A stretch of 64,000 nucleotides of DNA from Adiantum capillus-veneris (Eukaryota > Streptophyta > Polypodiopsida > Polypodiales > Pteridaceae): contig CM043952.1 of the NCBI GenBank assembly GCA_014529385.2, forward strand, positions 153,886,057-153,950,056, read 5' to 3'. The stretch's first letter is position 1; each line of letters opens with the position of its first letter. This document shows positions 1 to 10,433 of the stretch, piece by piece. The notes below the pieces were generated by a model. The model searched no databases and was not told the origin of the DNA. It was given only the letters and a program-made list of their open reading frames with translations. The position numbers were made by a program, and so were the translations under genes.

Positions 1-1370
1 ACATAGTCTGTTTGCCATAGATGTAATTCTCACATAAAGAGAAGTTAGATTAATCTAACACATGGATATAACTAGAACAGTGCAAGACTTTCATTCCCTT
101 GTGACTCATATGACTTAGCCGGCTATGCCACAACTCTGTAGACGGAAACTCTGCTACACAAATAGAATTCTCTTTCATGGAAGAGACATAAAGTGAGTAC
201 AATGAGCCAAACTTATGGCCTATAAGCATGACCATATTTCCCTTCTTGATAATCCAACAGCCATGAGAAAATATGATAGTGTAACCCAAATCATCCAGCT
301 GTCCAATAGACATCAACAAACATCAAACTCTTTGTCAATTTGGGTACATGTCTAACATTGTGTAACATAAATTCAGTGCCATTACACATAGAAAACCGAA
401 TGCTACCCACACCGCATATATCAAGCTCATAAGAGTTTCCTAGCTTCACTGTGCCATGTGTGGCAGTGTCCGTAGAAAACCACTCCTTCTAGGGAGTCAC
501 ATGAAAGCTAGCACCTGATTCCACAATCCAATTTTGCGCATAACACTCGTCAAGAGCTAACAATGCATAAGGACTCAAATCTGATGTGAAAATCAACACG
601 TCATTTTGCACGTCAAAAACTATCGTAATGGTTGGAAACTCAACCACAATAATCTCTTCAATTTTCATGCTACCGTTTTACGTTTGTTAGGATTTGCTTT
701 CTCTTTGCCCTTATCACGTTGCATTGTGCGGCAATCTTTCTTCAGGTGTCCCTTTTTATGGCAATAGTAACACTCAACATTTCTCATGTCTTTGCCGCGA
801 CGCTTGCTACAACCTTGCCTGCAATCTTGAGATTGACCGCGGCTACAAACACATTGCCTTTGCTTGTCACGATTGCCACTAGCCACATATGCATCACCAT
901 GCCCACTTGCATCAAGAGATTGACGTCGAATCTCCTCAGTGAGCAACACACCAGCAACATCGCTGAAAACTAGCTTGCCATCAGGTATAGAATTGGTTAT
1001 GGATGCGTTGAAGGTATCCCATGATGATGGTAGAGAACATAGCAAGAAGATGGCCTTCATTTCATCACCAAAATTGAAACCTTTTGAAGTAATCTATGAA
1101 AAGATGTTGTTGAACTTGTTTAAGTGAGAACTAACATTAGTGCCCTCTTCCATATTAATGCGCATAGGATTCTTCATCAAGAAAACCTTGTTCAAGGCAT
1201 CCCATGCTTGACATAGAGCATCCCATAAATCTGTGGCATTGGTCTTATCCATTATGGTAAAGTAATGGATTCACCAAGGTGTAGGCAAATGGTTGCCATT
1301 GCGCGCTCATCCAAGTCTTCCCACCACATTATCTCTTCTTTCACACAAGGGTGCTATCAAGCCTTTGTTG
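1..1370 (-). pseudogene. Ty1/copia gag-protease-preintegrase remnant
   Basis: Broken copia polyprotein read on the minus strand, running off the left window edge. From N- to C-terminus: gag with the copia-like text MDKTNATDLWDAL near 1250; a gag C-terminus with zinc knuckle CYYCHKKGHLKKDC (CX2CX4HX4C) at 665-1060; a protease motif near 500-540 reading VESGASFHVTP, where the catalytic Asp of the usual DSGA is Glu; and a GAG-pre-integrase segment (LWHSRLSHMSHKGMKVL) at 50-319. Stops and frame changes separate the pieces (for example near 1100 and 510), so it is dead. Integrase and RT, if present, lie outside the window. The 5' part abuts an unrelated coiled-coil ORF near 1370-1500, so this end is truncated. 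Copia gag identity is secure; exact ends are not. Confidence 0.85.
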
Positions 1371-1499
1371 ATGATTTGATCAATTTTGCTCCTTGCTCTA
1401 CTACTGCACGAGGTGATCTTGATTTTTGCTGGCTACCTTGGACCTTTTCTAATGTCCCAGCCTCTTTAGCCATTTTTTCCTTCATTTTCAGTACTTCAA

Positions 1500-1835
1500 T
1501 AGCATGTAGTAGGCTTCGACTATGCTGTCTCTGTTTCTTGAACTTTCTTTTCTTTCAATAGCACCTTCTCTAGGAGGTCTACAACTTCTTCTCCTTTTGT
1601 TGTTCCAACCTTTGAAGGTACCTCTTTGTCCTTTGGATATTCAATTCCCGACCCTTTTGGTCGAGCATGTCCTGCTCTGTCTTCTTTGGTTGGTTATCAT
1701 CTTTTTCCTTGGTCTTAGTGGATTCGTCAGATGATTTGAGATCTTCAATGCATGGCCGCTTTGCCTCTTCTCTTTCTCTTTGCTCCATCTTTCGTTTGAG
1801 CTCATTCTGAATCCGTTGCCGCATGGTACTGGCAA
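1500..1835 (-). pseudogene. Charged coiled-coil ORF remnant
   Basis: Minus-strand reading of about 110 residues, beginning near 1824-1835, very rich in Glu, Lys, Arg and Gln (RQRIQNELKRKMEQREREE at the start, LLEKVLLKEKKVQETE at the end) with one frame change near 1580. It looks like a coiled coil. I do not recognise the family. It lies about 170 bp downstream (in its own direction) of a leader-like region carrying the ATCGCGAT palindrome, the same order seen at 48.1-48.9 kb where a larger coiled-coil ORF follows the palindromes. I infer that it is the start of a gag or ORF1 protein of a related LTR element, cut off by the copia remnant at its left. Confidence 0.45.
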
Positions 1836-1997
1836 TATTCAGATTCTCCTCCGCTTCCTGTCTTTTTCGTTGTTTGATTTGTTCAGAGCTGTTGTCTGCC
1901 TGCGTAGTAATGGAATGTCTTCTTCAAATGGATTGAAACTTCATGGCTTGGCTTTTTTGAACATATTGGGCTAGATGGTATGGATTTTCCTTTGGTT

Positions 1998-2017
1998 GAG
2001 CAAATCGCAATCCATGT
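1998..2017. repeat. Degenerate copy of ATCGCGAT palindrome
   Basis: Right half retained (ATCGCAATCCATGT, followed by TGGGAAGG); left half lost. It lies 846 bp (close to 3 x 282) from the start of the copy at 2844 and 733 bp from the one at 2731. Confidence 0.5.
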
Positions 2018-2730
2018 TGGGAAGGATTTTGATACAGCCTCTTGCACACCTATTCCTAAAGGTATTCCTGGCACACTGGTGAAATATTTTCAAATTTGGA
2101 CATGTTTTTCCCTAGTTTACTCAATTTCCCAGTTTATGGCCAAGTTTTTTCCGTCTTGACCATATTGGTGTTTTGGAACCACTTTTGGGCACATCCTTTG
2201 ACTGATATCTGTTGTTGCCTTGATTGTGAGTGATTTGTTTTTTAAAAGAACTGCCTTGCCTAGCTCCCCACCAATTTTGCACCAGAATCTGAATCCATCT
2301 ATTGAGGAGGAAAATTGGTCTAGGCAAATTGCACCACTTTGTAGGTAACTTTTTTCTTAGTTGTGATCCTAAATACACCTTTAATTAAGCTGTCACCTCT
2401 CCTTAATGATGGTCTTTAATTTCCTTCCGGACTCCTTTCTGTTTCAGCTGACTTTGAAATAAAGTTCCTAAGAATTTTTTAATTGCTATTCTAGCCAGTG
2501 GGAAAGCTTCACACTCCTCTCCTAGCCCTACTCCATGAGTTTTTGCTGGAAACATATCATTTTTCCTTTGATTATGGCCAAAAGACCATTTGCAGAGACT
2601 GAAGGCATCAAACCATGAGGGTTTGATGATTTTAAGAGAATTTTTTGTGATTATTTCTGTAGCACCAGTCATATTTTTGCATCCCCCAGGCAGCACCAAA
2701 CCACTCCTGCCCTGATTTTGACAAAAAGGT

Positions 2731-2750
2731 ACATGGATCGCGATCCATGT
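2731..2750. repeat. Perfect 20-bp palindrome ACATGGATCGCGATCCATGT
   Basis: Fully self-complementary 20-mer with the central NruI-type TCGCGA. Identical to the copies at 15236, 15800, 16345 and 63582 although the flanks here differ. Confidence 0.9.
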
Positions 2751-2843
2751 TGGGAAGCCTTTTGCAATTCCAGCCAAGGGAGGTTGTTTCTAGCCACATG
2801 TGGATGCTACTGTATAATTTTTTCTAAATTTAGGGTTTGAGGT

Positions 2844-2863
2844 AGATGGATCACGATCCATGT
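2844..2863. repeat. Palindrome copy, variant core ATCACGAT
   Basis: AGATGGATCACGATCCATGT. It differs from the consensus in the centre (CpG to CpA) and at one outer position. It lies 113 bp from the perfect copy at 2731, so spacing in this cluster is irregular. Confidence 0.8.
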
Positions 2864-3149
2864 TCCACAACCTTTTGCCTGTTTTTGCTCTATCTGATTC
2901 TGCCAATTGTCAGGGGTCTGCTGATGAAAAGTTTTTGGTTTTGGGTTAGGTTTGAAGTCCCCCATTGGCCATGACAGTTTGCAGAGTGTGTGACTTTGAT
3001 CTGTTGTTTTGGCAATGTTGATGCAATATGGGGCATACATACATGTTTTTGTATGGTTAATGATCATACCTGTCGAATCCGGTGTAGTAGAGCTATCGAG
3101 GTAGTCACAACGGGAAGAAACAAGGCGGAAAACCCTATGCTTCTGTGGC

Positions 3150-3151
<2 letters not shown>

Positions 3152-3217
<66 letters not shown>

Positions 3218-3226
3218 TCTCTCTCT
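3152..3226. repeat. (CT)n microsatellite
   Basis: About 75 bp of CT/GA dinucleotide repeat with one CCC interruption near 3212. It creates long artificial Ser-Leu or Arg-Glu reading frames on both strands. Confidence 0.95.
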
Positions 3227-3230
3227 TTGC

Positions 3231-3779
3231 ATGCAAATGAGCTTATGTTGCCCCATTTGGAATGCCCCATTCATACTTACCTCCATTGATCATATCTTGC
3301 AGTTCATATCACCTGCAATTCGAACCGTTGTTTATTATGATGTTTGGTCGGCAATGGCCTTCAATCTGCAGTTTTGATCCTTTAGAAGTTGGCTCAAAAT
3401 TTTTCATGTGCCAAACCTTTCCATATTTGCCATTTTTGAAGCCCTTGCTTTGAAGTTTCGGCATTTGCTTTCAAAAGTCAATTCTGACTTTCCTGGCTCG
3501 ACTTTTCAATTTTTGTCGATTATCTATCGTTTTTAGCATTTTAGTAAAGAAAAATTATTTATAATTATTATTATTTGGCCAAAAATTAGCCAAAATTAGT
3601 GTAATCTCTCATACATACATATTGTTAACCCTGTATTTAGATGGTGTCAGTATGGCTCATGATTATGCTGGCTAAGGGTTTATAAGGCTCTGAAAAGCTT
3701 GTTAAAGAAAGAAAAAAAAAAGAAAGAAAAAAAAAGAAATGATGATAATATTTACGAAATGATGATCTTGCTGTATTTT
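3231..3779. other. Unassigned AT-rich DNA
   Basis: No coding or repeat signal that I can support. AT-rich, with A-rich purine runs at about 3708-3740. Possibly LTR sequence of the element whose pol lies to the right, but I found no matching second copy. Confidence 0.3.
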
Positions 3780-3790
3780 CCCCCCTTCCT
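3780..3790 (-). other. Possible polypurine tract
   Basis: On the minus strand this reads AGGAAGGGGGG followed by AAAATACAGC. Its position downstream of minus-strand pol pieces would suit second-strand priming. No TG start of an LTR is evident directly after it, so this is tentative. Confidence 0.3.
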
Positions 3791-4562
3791 AGAGTGAGTC
3801 ATCCCAGAGAACATGTGTCAAAGTGCATGTGAATGAAGCATGTGTCTATGCATAGCCGTATATTGTGGCTCTATGCTATGATGCGAATCGAGGATATGCA
3901 TGTGGTAACAAATTCTCTGCAAGAGATGGGGTTTTGAACAATAAGTTCAGTGGATTTTGATTGTGAGGTTATGGTGAAGCTACGTGGTCTGAACAGAAGT
4001 AATGGTAGAAGACGTCCTCTTTGTTTGTAGTGACCTCCTAAGTTGTGATTTTACCTTGTTTTGTGATTGCTGGCTCTGTTTTGGTCGCCCACTGAAATAG
4101 CTTGGATGTGGTCTTCATTGGCGAGGCATCCGGTTAGCTACACTGTTTTGGTTTCAATAACCACTTGACCTATTTTGCTTGTCCATGTTGAGATTGGATT
4201 GGCGTAGGTTGCCTGACAAAAGCCTTGGTCGGTTTGTCGAGGTCGGATTTATGTTGATGCATCGTGGCGAGGGCTTGCATTGTTTGTCGTTTTAGTATCC
4301 ATAATTCCTTCGGATTGGTTTGCATGATGGACTTTTTAACCCAGATTTTCCTGACCTCCGTTGGCAAACATCACTGGATTGGAGCAGGTGGTGATTGGAG
4401 AGGCTCCCATACGTGGTCTGATTTTACAAAGGGTGTGGTGAAAGATCCTTTCCTCGCTTATACAGTTGGTTTGCGAGTAGCATATAGTTTTTGGCCTCTT
4501 CTTCTATGGTTCTCATTCTTGCCTTGTCCCATCCCTTAGGGAAGGTCTTGTTTCTTAAGTAC
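3791..4562. other. Unassigned DNA beside the integrase remnant
   Basis: After the H2C2 part of element A's integrase (minus strand, ending near 4563) I expected the DDE core but cannot find it. Neither strand gives a recognisable protein over about 770 bp, so the core and C-terminus appear deleted or replaced. Confidence 0.35.
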
Positions 4563-4952
4563 TCAATTATGTGTGTTGGGTGCTTGTACTACTCGAAATA
4601 GGGTGGCATGTTCTACTGGAGGTTGTTGTGTGCATATATCACATGATTTTACATAAGTATGGACGCTATGTTCCATGTTTTTCCAGTAGACTCCCAGTCT
4701 CTTTAGCCTTTGGTATGACTTCATTTCCCCAACGTGAAACCCCGTATGTTGTATGTGAGCTTGTTTGAGATAGTTTTTGTATTCTTCGGGCTGTACACAT
4801 AGTCTCAAAATCCCATCCTTACCTTGCTTGTACAGTCGTCCTGCTAAAAGATGGAGATTTCTTGTTCGATGGATAATTGATGGTTGTCTTTCCACCTGTA
4901 ATGATCCGATCGTGAGTAGAGGGATGACCTCTTCACTCCACCTTGGAACCAT
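4563..4952 (-). pseudogene. Element A integrase, zinc-binding N-terminus
   Basis: About 130 residues matching the H2C2 zinc-binding domain at the N-terminus of Ty3/gypsy integrases. The pattern His-X-X-His (HIQHTGFHVGEMKS) followed by CDIC (KSCDICTQQPP) is visible. The family domain binds zinc and helps integrase hold the cDNA ends. It follows RNase H in the same minus-strand pol order. The reading then leaves the family consensus after VVQAPNT, where the catalytic DDE core should begin, so this integrase cannot work. Confidence 0.8.
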
Positions 4953-5034
4953 TTCGATGTTAAATAGGTATGAATCTGGAAGATCATCATCAATACCTTC
5001 AAGCGCTTCCCCATGTAACAGTCTCGAAAGATGA

Positions 5035-5038
5035 TCAA

Positions 5039-5081
<43 letters not shown>

Positions 5082-5334
5082 TCCCCTTTTTTACGACTAT
5101 TGTGAAATCAAACTCAAGCAAGAGTATGAACCAATGAACAATCCTTCCAGTGTTGCAAGGTTTGTTGACCAGATATAATAGTGCTTGGTGATCTACGAAG
5201 AAAACAAACTTGTTTGCAAGAACTAAATTTTTTGACAGCATATATCATTCCTAAACCTTCTCTCTCAGTAGTGGTATAATTTTTTTCTGCGTTATTCAAT
5301 TGCCTACTAGAGTAGCAAACAGGAAAATCCATTT
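5035..5334 (-). pseudogene. Element A RNase H remnant
   Basis: Minus-strand fragments from the pol RNase H domain. MDFPVCYSSRQLNNAEKNY is the conserved 'SRxLxxAExNY' strand, and FVDHQALLYLVNKP is the 'TDHxALxxL' segment with a conserved Asp-His. RNase H removes the RNA template during reverse transcription. Two overlapping frames are needed, so there is a frameshift near 5200. The 3' end runs into a (GT)n tract that makes a run of Thr-His codons in the link to integrase, and the frame is lost there. Confidence 0.8.
5042..5079. repeat. (GT)n microsatellite inside former pol coding
   Basis: 38 bp of GT repeat between RNase H and integrase coding of element A. On the minus strand it follows VVKKGTTHT, where Ty3 elements normally encode the end of RNase H (…DHLSR…). 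Confidence 0.95.
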
Positions 5335-6395
5335 TCTTCTCTCCTGGCTAGGCTAATATGCATCGTATGGCGTAGGCTGATGCATCCACATGAACATGAA
5401 AGATTTTGTTGTAGTTAGGGGCTTGCAAAATTGGAGTAGAAATTAGTTGCTACTTCAATTTGTGAAAAGCCTGCTTGCACTCTTCTGTCCATTCAAACTT
5501 AGCAATGAGGGCATACAACGGCTTAGCTATTATAGCATACATGTATATTAAGCGCTTGTAGTACCCACAATTTTCCATAAATGCCTGCACTTCTTTCATT
5601 TTTGTTGGTCTTGGTAGTGCGGTAATTATTTGTATCTTTTCTTGATCAGTAGAAATCCCATTTTCGGACACAATGTGACCCAAAATTTTACCTTGTCTTA
5701 CCATGAAGACACATTTTTCATGGTTTAAGAAAATACGATAAGTTCTGCACTTTTCGAAGACTTTCCCTAGATGCATTCCGTAATCACTTCTCAGGTGAGA
5801 ATGAACACAAAGATCATCCGTGTATATCTCTAAAAATTGCATGAGATATTCTTTGAATGCATGACTCATTAGTCTTTGGAAAGTAGCAGGTGCATTGGTG
5901 AGGCCAAAAGGCATTACCCTATATGCAAATATACCCCACTATGTTGCAAAATCACATTTTTGTTGGTCTTATGCTTTAATGGTCAACTGGTTGTACCTGA
6001 GAACCCATTCAGAAAACTATAGGCCTCTTTCCCCGCTACCCTCTCAATACCATGATCCGTTATTGGTAGTGGATAGTTGTCCCTAATGGTGGCAGCATTC
6101 ACCTGTTTGAGGTTTACACATACACGTAATTTGCCATTATTTTTGGGTACTACCACAATAGGGGACACCCAATCGGTGTGTTCAATCTCGTAGATAAACT
6201 CCGCATCCTTCAGTTTGTCTATCTCTTCCTTAATTTTCTTGACAAAAGTCTCATTTTATGTGTAAGGATGTTGTCTATGTGGTCTGGCATCACTTTTAAG
6301 GGGCATTGTGTAATGATATATCTCTGGATCTATCCCCTTTAGGTCTTTGTATAACCAAGCAAAGACATCCTTATACCGTTTGAGCGTTTCTATCA
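5335..6395 (-). pseudogene. Element A reverse transcriptase
   Basis: Ty3/gypsy reverse transcriptase on the minus strand. The N-terminal part near 5983-6250 has VSPIVVVPKNNGKLRVCVN, then NYPLPITDHGIERVAG. The palm segment at 5450-5914 has MPFGLTNAPATFQR and the catalytic box IYTDDL (YxDD, about 5812-5825), then ILGHIVSENGIS and the connection segment AFMENCGYYKRLI. A frame change near 5915-5985 and stops at about 6255 and 5450 break it. RT copies the element RNA primed by a host tRNA. It belongs to the same pol as the protease at 7.4-8.0 kb and, by the inversion argument, to the gag at 16.9-19.0 kb. Confidence 0.88.
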
Positions 6396-7300
6396 GAAGT
6401 CACTCTTCTTCTTCGGTGAGGTCTGTGGCAATGTATGCTGGTTTAGGTTCTTCGCCTAGTTCTGCTAAGTTTATGCATTTGGCTTTTTCAGGCCCATCAT
6501 ATGAAATTCCTGGCTCTTTGAGATCTCGTTTGGGTTTCTGCACCTTGATTTTCCTGTCTTGAATAGTATACTTCTTGTAGTGGGAAGGTGCATCAAATTT
6601 TTCATCGTTTGACTCCTCATTAGTTTCCAAGTCTGTTGTCCAAACTTTTTTCAAAGCTTGTTTCAATTCATTGTACTTGTTTTTGCGCTCGATTTTGGTC
6701 AGCTTCATTGTTTTTTTCAAAAATGCTCTCTGTTTGTGGTTTTTGTGTCTTCTTCGTTTTCATTTTTATTTTGGTTGAGTCAGGTTTCATGTACCTCTTT
6801 GATATCCCGCGAGGCAATCAGTTGCTTCCATTAACCTTAAGTACTGCGTCTTGTCGGTTAACAGAGGTACTGAGTATTGATTTGTCTTGTTTTTTTTGTT
6901 CATGCGTTTATCCCGATATCTACACTGTCTTTGAGGATTTTGGTTCAAAAAATCATAGTAGACCACATGTCAATCCTTCCGTTTGATGTTTAGATCTGAG
7001 CTACTACAAAGCTCGTCATCTGCATTGTCCTCTAACAGCTTGTCAGTGGAGTCCTGGAAAGCTTCTTCATTTGTTTGGTCAAGGTCTCTCACTGAGATCT
7101 CATCCACTATGCGTCGGCAATCGGAAACCCCTTCCCTGTCAGGGACTTCCAATTGTAATTTTGGATTGAGGCTGACATTAATCATCTGGAATGGAATGAT
7201 ATCATATCCTTCCTCATCGTAGAATTCTGTTAGGGTCATCTCATTTACGCACACATCAAGGGTGGCCAATATTTGTTGCCATGCAAAAGGTTCGAACATC
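6396..7300 (-). pseudogene. Element A protease-RT linker region
   Basis: Two open minus-strand pieces (6970-7299 and 6400-6720) joined by a broken stretch. They are acidic or mixed and carry no domain I can name except the end, AYIATDLTEEEE, which runs on after a stop into LLIETLKRYKDVFAW, the conserved lead-in to Ty3/gypsy RT. This is therefore the spacer between protease and RT. The middle part has no hallmark residues. Confidence 0.6.
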
Positions 7301-7419
7301 TCTTCTGGAAAAGGCTCTGGTATATATGCCTCGTCTTGTGTTGACCTATCATGAATGCAATCCTCCTTTTTTAAACTACCACCCTCGGAAGCTTCACCTA
7401 TCCAATGGTGAGCTTTGTT

Positions 7420-8009
7420 CTATAGCCAAGGTGGTACTCCCCCTTCTTGGTCAGTTGTGGAGTTTAGTTCCTCTTCTAGGGTTCGTTCTACGTCTCTATA
7501 GCTATGATCTGTGACACTGATTTTTTTGTTGACATCCTTGTTTCTTAGATAGATATAGTCGTAACCCCAATCTTGTACCATTTTGAGTTGATGCATGAAT
7601 GGTCTACCCAATATGATATCAATATTATTGCTCTCATTGAAATTCATAATAGCAATTGTGTGTTCATATGCAATACCACAAGAGGTTACTGCTCCAGGAT
7701 GCCAATTGGTCTCTCTAGATTCCCATTTGTTAATTGAAGTTTCATTCTAGTCTTTTGGAGAGCAGGTTTCCCCCATCTTTCCCACATTGCCTTGGTGGCT
7801 ATTTCTATTTCAGCCCCACTATCCAATATTGCTACCGACTTTACCTCTTTGTACTCCACCGGCAAGGTAGTATTTCCTTCTTTGCCCTCACAATAATCTC
7901 CTACCTTGTTCACTGGTACTAGCTCATGTTTAGCTTCTTTTGAGGTTTGGGTCTTTGGTGTTTTCTGGGAAGCATTGGGTGGCGGAATTTCCAGCTCTAT
8001 TTTCTCCAA
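7420..8009 (-). pseudogene. Element A aspartic protease
   Basis: Retropepsin-type protease on the minus strand. The active-site loop VAILDSGAEIEIAT (DSGA intact) lies at about 7805-7845 in the piece 7686-8009. The C-terminal signature IILGRPFMHQLKMVQDWG, the usual 'ILGRPxL' strand, is in 7420-7647. A stop or frame break near 7650-7690 separates them. The enzyme would cut the Gag-Pol precursor. The order gag - protease - RT - RNase H - integrase is that of Ty3/gypsy. Confidence 0.85.
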
Positions 8010-8065
8010 ATTTTTTCCAACCTCTTCCCAAAGACGAGGTCTTATCTGGAGTAACTCTGATAGAG

Positions 8066-8824
8066 TTAGCTACAATGGATAGGGGATGACATCAACTCAT
8101 AAAGAGTTTTGGTATCCATCATCTTAGGATTGGTCTTCCATTGAGATAGTACCTTCTTAACCTTTGATCGGGTTTCATGATTGCCAATAAATGAAGGTAG
8201 AGTCTTCAATGACTGAGGTCTGTTGTCTTTCAATATTGCCGTACCTACATCACTATACAGTGATCGGATATCATTTGGGTAGAGCTCATGCTTGAGGTGG
8301 ATCTCCGTGATGAGTGCTGACTGAAGCATAGTGGTTCCATCTTTTTTGTTTCTGATACGTTCCCACAAATCCTATGGCCATTGGTCTTCCACCTCAAGAA
8401 TTGGTAGAGGTGCTTGCAAATACATTCCATTTGTCGTATTGGCTGCTACCCTCATATCTAAGGGCGTTTACTTTACAGAGCCTGTTTCGTTTTCATCCCC
8501 GATCCCATGCTCCTTTAACTCTTGAATTTTTTCGCGGATTAACACCTCAATTTTTGGAGCAGTTGGAACTGGTGGTTCCATAAGCGCTTGAGCAGCTTGG
8601 ATGAGCTCCTTGCACATCTTTAACCTCTCTTTTTCATAGCCTAGGTGAGGGTACGTTAGCCACCTATCCTCCTGGGTTTGGTTAGGCTTTAACCTAGAAT
8701 CATAAGCTTTCAAGATCGCGTCCAAGGGTTCAAAGACCTTTTCCACCAAGATAGATCCTTTCGACAGTATTGCTGATGGCTTTGCTATTTCGCCTTTTTC
8801 CTTAAGGTCTCTTTCCATCCTCAT
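8066..8824 (-). pseudogene. Element A gag-protease spacer
   Basis: Two minus-strand open pieces (8468-8824 and 8066-8368) between the zinc-knuckle gag and the protease. They are charged, helical-looking protein (for example EKERLKMCKELIQAAQAL) with no domain I recognise. I treat them as the C-terminal part of Gag or a linker because they lie in order and strand with their neighbours. Frame breaks at 8368-8468 and 8009-8066. Confidence 0.55.
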
Positions 8825-9346
8825 CTATTCCTCTATTTGCGGTAATTTGATTTCCAAAGCCGTTTTTTCTTTCTCTCTTTTGGCTTTTATCTTGTCTCGT
8901 TTTGCCCTCCAGGATTTCCTAGGGGTTGTGATGGATAAATTTTCTATCTTTGTTTGACTGGCTGGGATGTTCCTTGTAGCCTCATGTGCTTGGTCTCTCA
9001 TTACCACGTTGATCAGAATGGTTGGTTTTGTTTCTGATTCACTTGAGCTTGGCACAATTTTTCCTTTGTTATCAGGGTTTTTTGGACAATGTGGAATGAG
9101 ATGGTCATTTGTACACCCTTCATAGAACCTGATAAATTTAATTTTTTCTCCTTTATGTGGAAAAATTCTTGCCAAATGATCACCACCGCATTCATAGCAT
9201 GGTCCTACAGGTGGTGGAGAAGCTTGTGGATCCCCCATCGATTGTCCTGTTCTAGGAGGATATTCCCTAGGTTTGTAGTTCTGGTTTGCCATGAACATAA
9301 GCATATTTTCATCTACCAAGTAATGGTTTTTTGTTGGTTGGGCTAT
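8825..9346 (-). pseudogene. Element A gag C-terminus, zinc knuckles
   Basis: Minus-strand reading with two zinc-knuckle-like motifs: CYECGGDHLARIF, whose final Cys position reads Phe, and CTNDHLIPHC. Gag zinc knuckles bind and package the genomic RNA. The reading frame stays open past 9346 only by chance: residues from 9347 upward are antisense LTR. The true N-terminal part of this gag appears to be at 16.9-18.99 kb on the plus strand. The last codons there and the first codons here join in frame across a shared ATAG, as expected if an element inserted between them and the interval was later inverted. Confidence 0.82.
9343..9346. other. Target-site duplication ATAG (right copy)
   Basis: Read on the minus strand, ATAG directly follows the LTR terminus ...CCTCA. 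The other copy is at 18986-18989, directly before the LTR start TGATAGCC. The two copies are now 9.6 kb apart and in inverted orientation. Confidence 0.75.
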
Positions 9347-9604
9347 TGAGGCGGTCCGGGGCGGGCACAAGAAGAGCAACCTCTAGACACCCTTCAAGGC
9401 TCCCGTGCTGCTCAATGGCGCTGGGGCACAACACAACACAAACCAAAACAACAAACCCCCAGCCAAATCCCAACTACACAAGGGGCACCACCTAGTTTAA
9501 GAGCGAACTAGGACGCAAAAGAGGAGAATCGTTAGAGCAACCCACAAACAAGCAAGGAATTTACACTAACCCTAACACCAATGGAACACTCTCACACACT
9601 AAAA

Positions 9605-9682
<78 letters not shown>

Positions 9683-10392
9683 TGCTCGGGCTGCTTTGAA
9701 GTGTATCGTTAATGATCAAGCAAACATAAATATATACATGTAAGAAAGAGAGAGAAGGGGGAAGGGGGTGCTTGTTGCACTAATGCCTTCTTACAAATCT
9801 GTCATGACCAATCAAAGTGAGATTAGTATTTGTTCAACATAGCCTGAGTAAATTACACCACAACACATCACAAGAAAAAAGCCACCCCAATCACTGTCTT
9901 AAGGCCAGGGGAGTCCTCTCCACCCTGTCGGCCTCTTACAGTATGTGGGATTTATGGCTAAATTGATAACAATACCCGGAGACAAGCTATCAAGAACTTA
10001 AATAAACACCAAGACACTTACACATCATTATTGTCCATGACTTCACGTTGGAAGGGAGACAAGGTATCCATGCTTAGTCCAAATTCACCCTCCTTGATTC
10101 AGCAAATGTTGGGCTTACACTAGTAGGAGAAATGATAGATTTCCTACTCTCAATTTAATGATCACTCTCTCTTACAATGGCATAGAGTTCCCTTGCTAAT
10201 CGCCCCTAATACAACACATACATATGCCTAATGCCAATGAGATTCCACTCAAGAGCTCCTTCTCAAGCTATAGCATAGTGCTCTTTCTTCTCCCCCCTTT
10301 TTTGTGCTAGCTACACCCTCCTTTTATAGCAATTTTGAAGGCTAGGGTTACTCCTCTAACCATGGTTGGGTTAGATTTTCAGCAATTTACCT
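9347..10392 (-). mobile_element. Distal part of a Tat-element LTR, displaced
   Basis: Reverse complement of 20631-21673, nearly identical by eye. It begins at the LTR terminus (TGAGGCGGTCC on the plus strand, i.e. ...CCGCCTCA on its own strand) and includes the TATA region (CCTTTTATA at 10320-10328) and the GA tract. It stops exactly where the 3' LTR at 27547-29070 would need to continue: that LTR holds positions 1 to about 1543, this piece about 1642 to 2684. I therefore read it as the missing end of that 3' LTR rather than a separate solo LTR. Confidence 0.88.
9608..9680. repeat. (GA)n microsatellite in LTR
   Basis: About 73 bp of GA repeat. The partner tract in the 5' LTR (21366-21411) is only about 46 bp, showing slippage between the two LTRs of one element. 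Confidence 0.95.
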
Positions 10393-10414
10393 CCGTCGTG
10401 GCAACCCCCCAACA
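10393..10414 (+). mobile_element. Terminal ~20 bp of A-family LTR
   Basis: CGTGGCAACCCCCCAACA-like end directly before the PBS. It aligns with the LTR end at 62465-62494 (CGTGAGACGACCCACTAACA). The rest of this LTR is at 29071-30210 on the opposite strand. Confidence 0.7.
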
Positions 10415-10415
10415 T

Positions 10416-10433
10416 TGGCGCTGCTGCCAGGGA
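10416..10433 (+). promoter_or_regulatory. Primer-binding site, tRNA-Asp type
   Basis: TGGCGCTGCTGCCAGGGA, close to the Athila/Tat-type PBS complementary to the 3' end of plant tRNA-Asp. The equivalent site at 62496 (TGGCACCATTGCCGGGGA) is another variant. It is where minus-strand cDNA synthesis would start. Confidence 0.75.

Larger units (their letters stand above)
1836..3148 (-). other. Leader-like noncoding region with palindromes
   Basis: No convincing gene. The apparent reading frames here (for example 2403-2777) have no recognisable domain. The region carries two clear copies and one degenerate copy of the 20-bp palindrome, in the orientation opposite to those at 15-16 kb judging by flanks (CCCAACATGG... 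then ATGTACCT on the minus strand). Sequence between the palindromes shows no close match by eye to the 15-kb or 63-kb leaders, so this is a related but different element family. Confidence 0.5.

Noticed and set aside
2403-2777. Conserved peptide around PTWIAIHVP suggesting a coding repeat
   Set aside because: It is simply the palindrome translated in one frame; surrounding frames are not conserved between copies and the motif reads equally well on both strands.
2807-3286. Arg-Glu-rich 159-residue ORF
   Set aside because: Made by the (CT)n tract; open on both strands.
9347-10392. Independent truncated solo LTR
   Set aside because: Its extent complements the cut 3' LTR at 27547-29070, and its outer edge carries the ATAG duplication matching 18986-18989.
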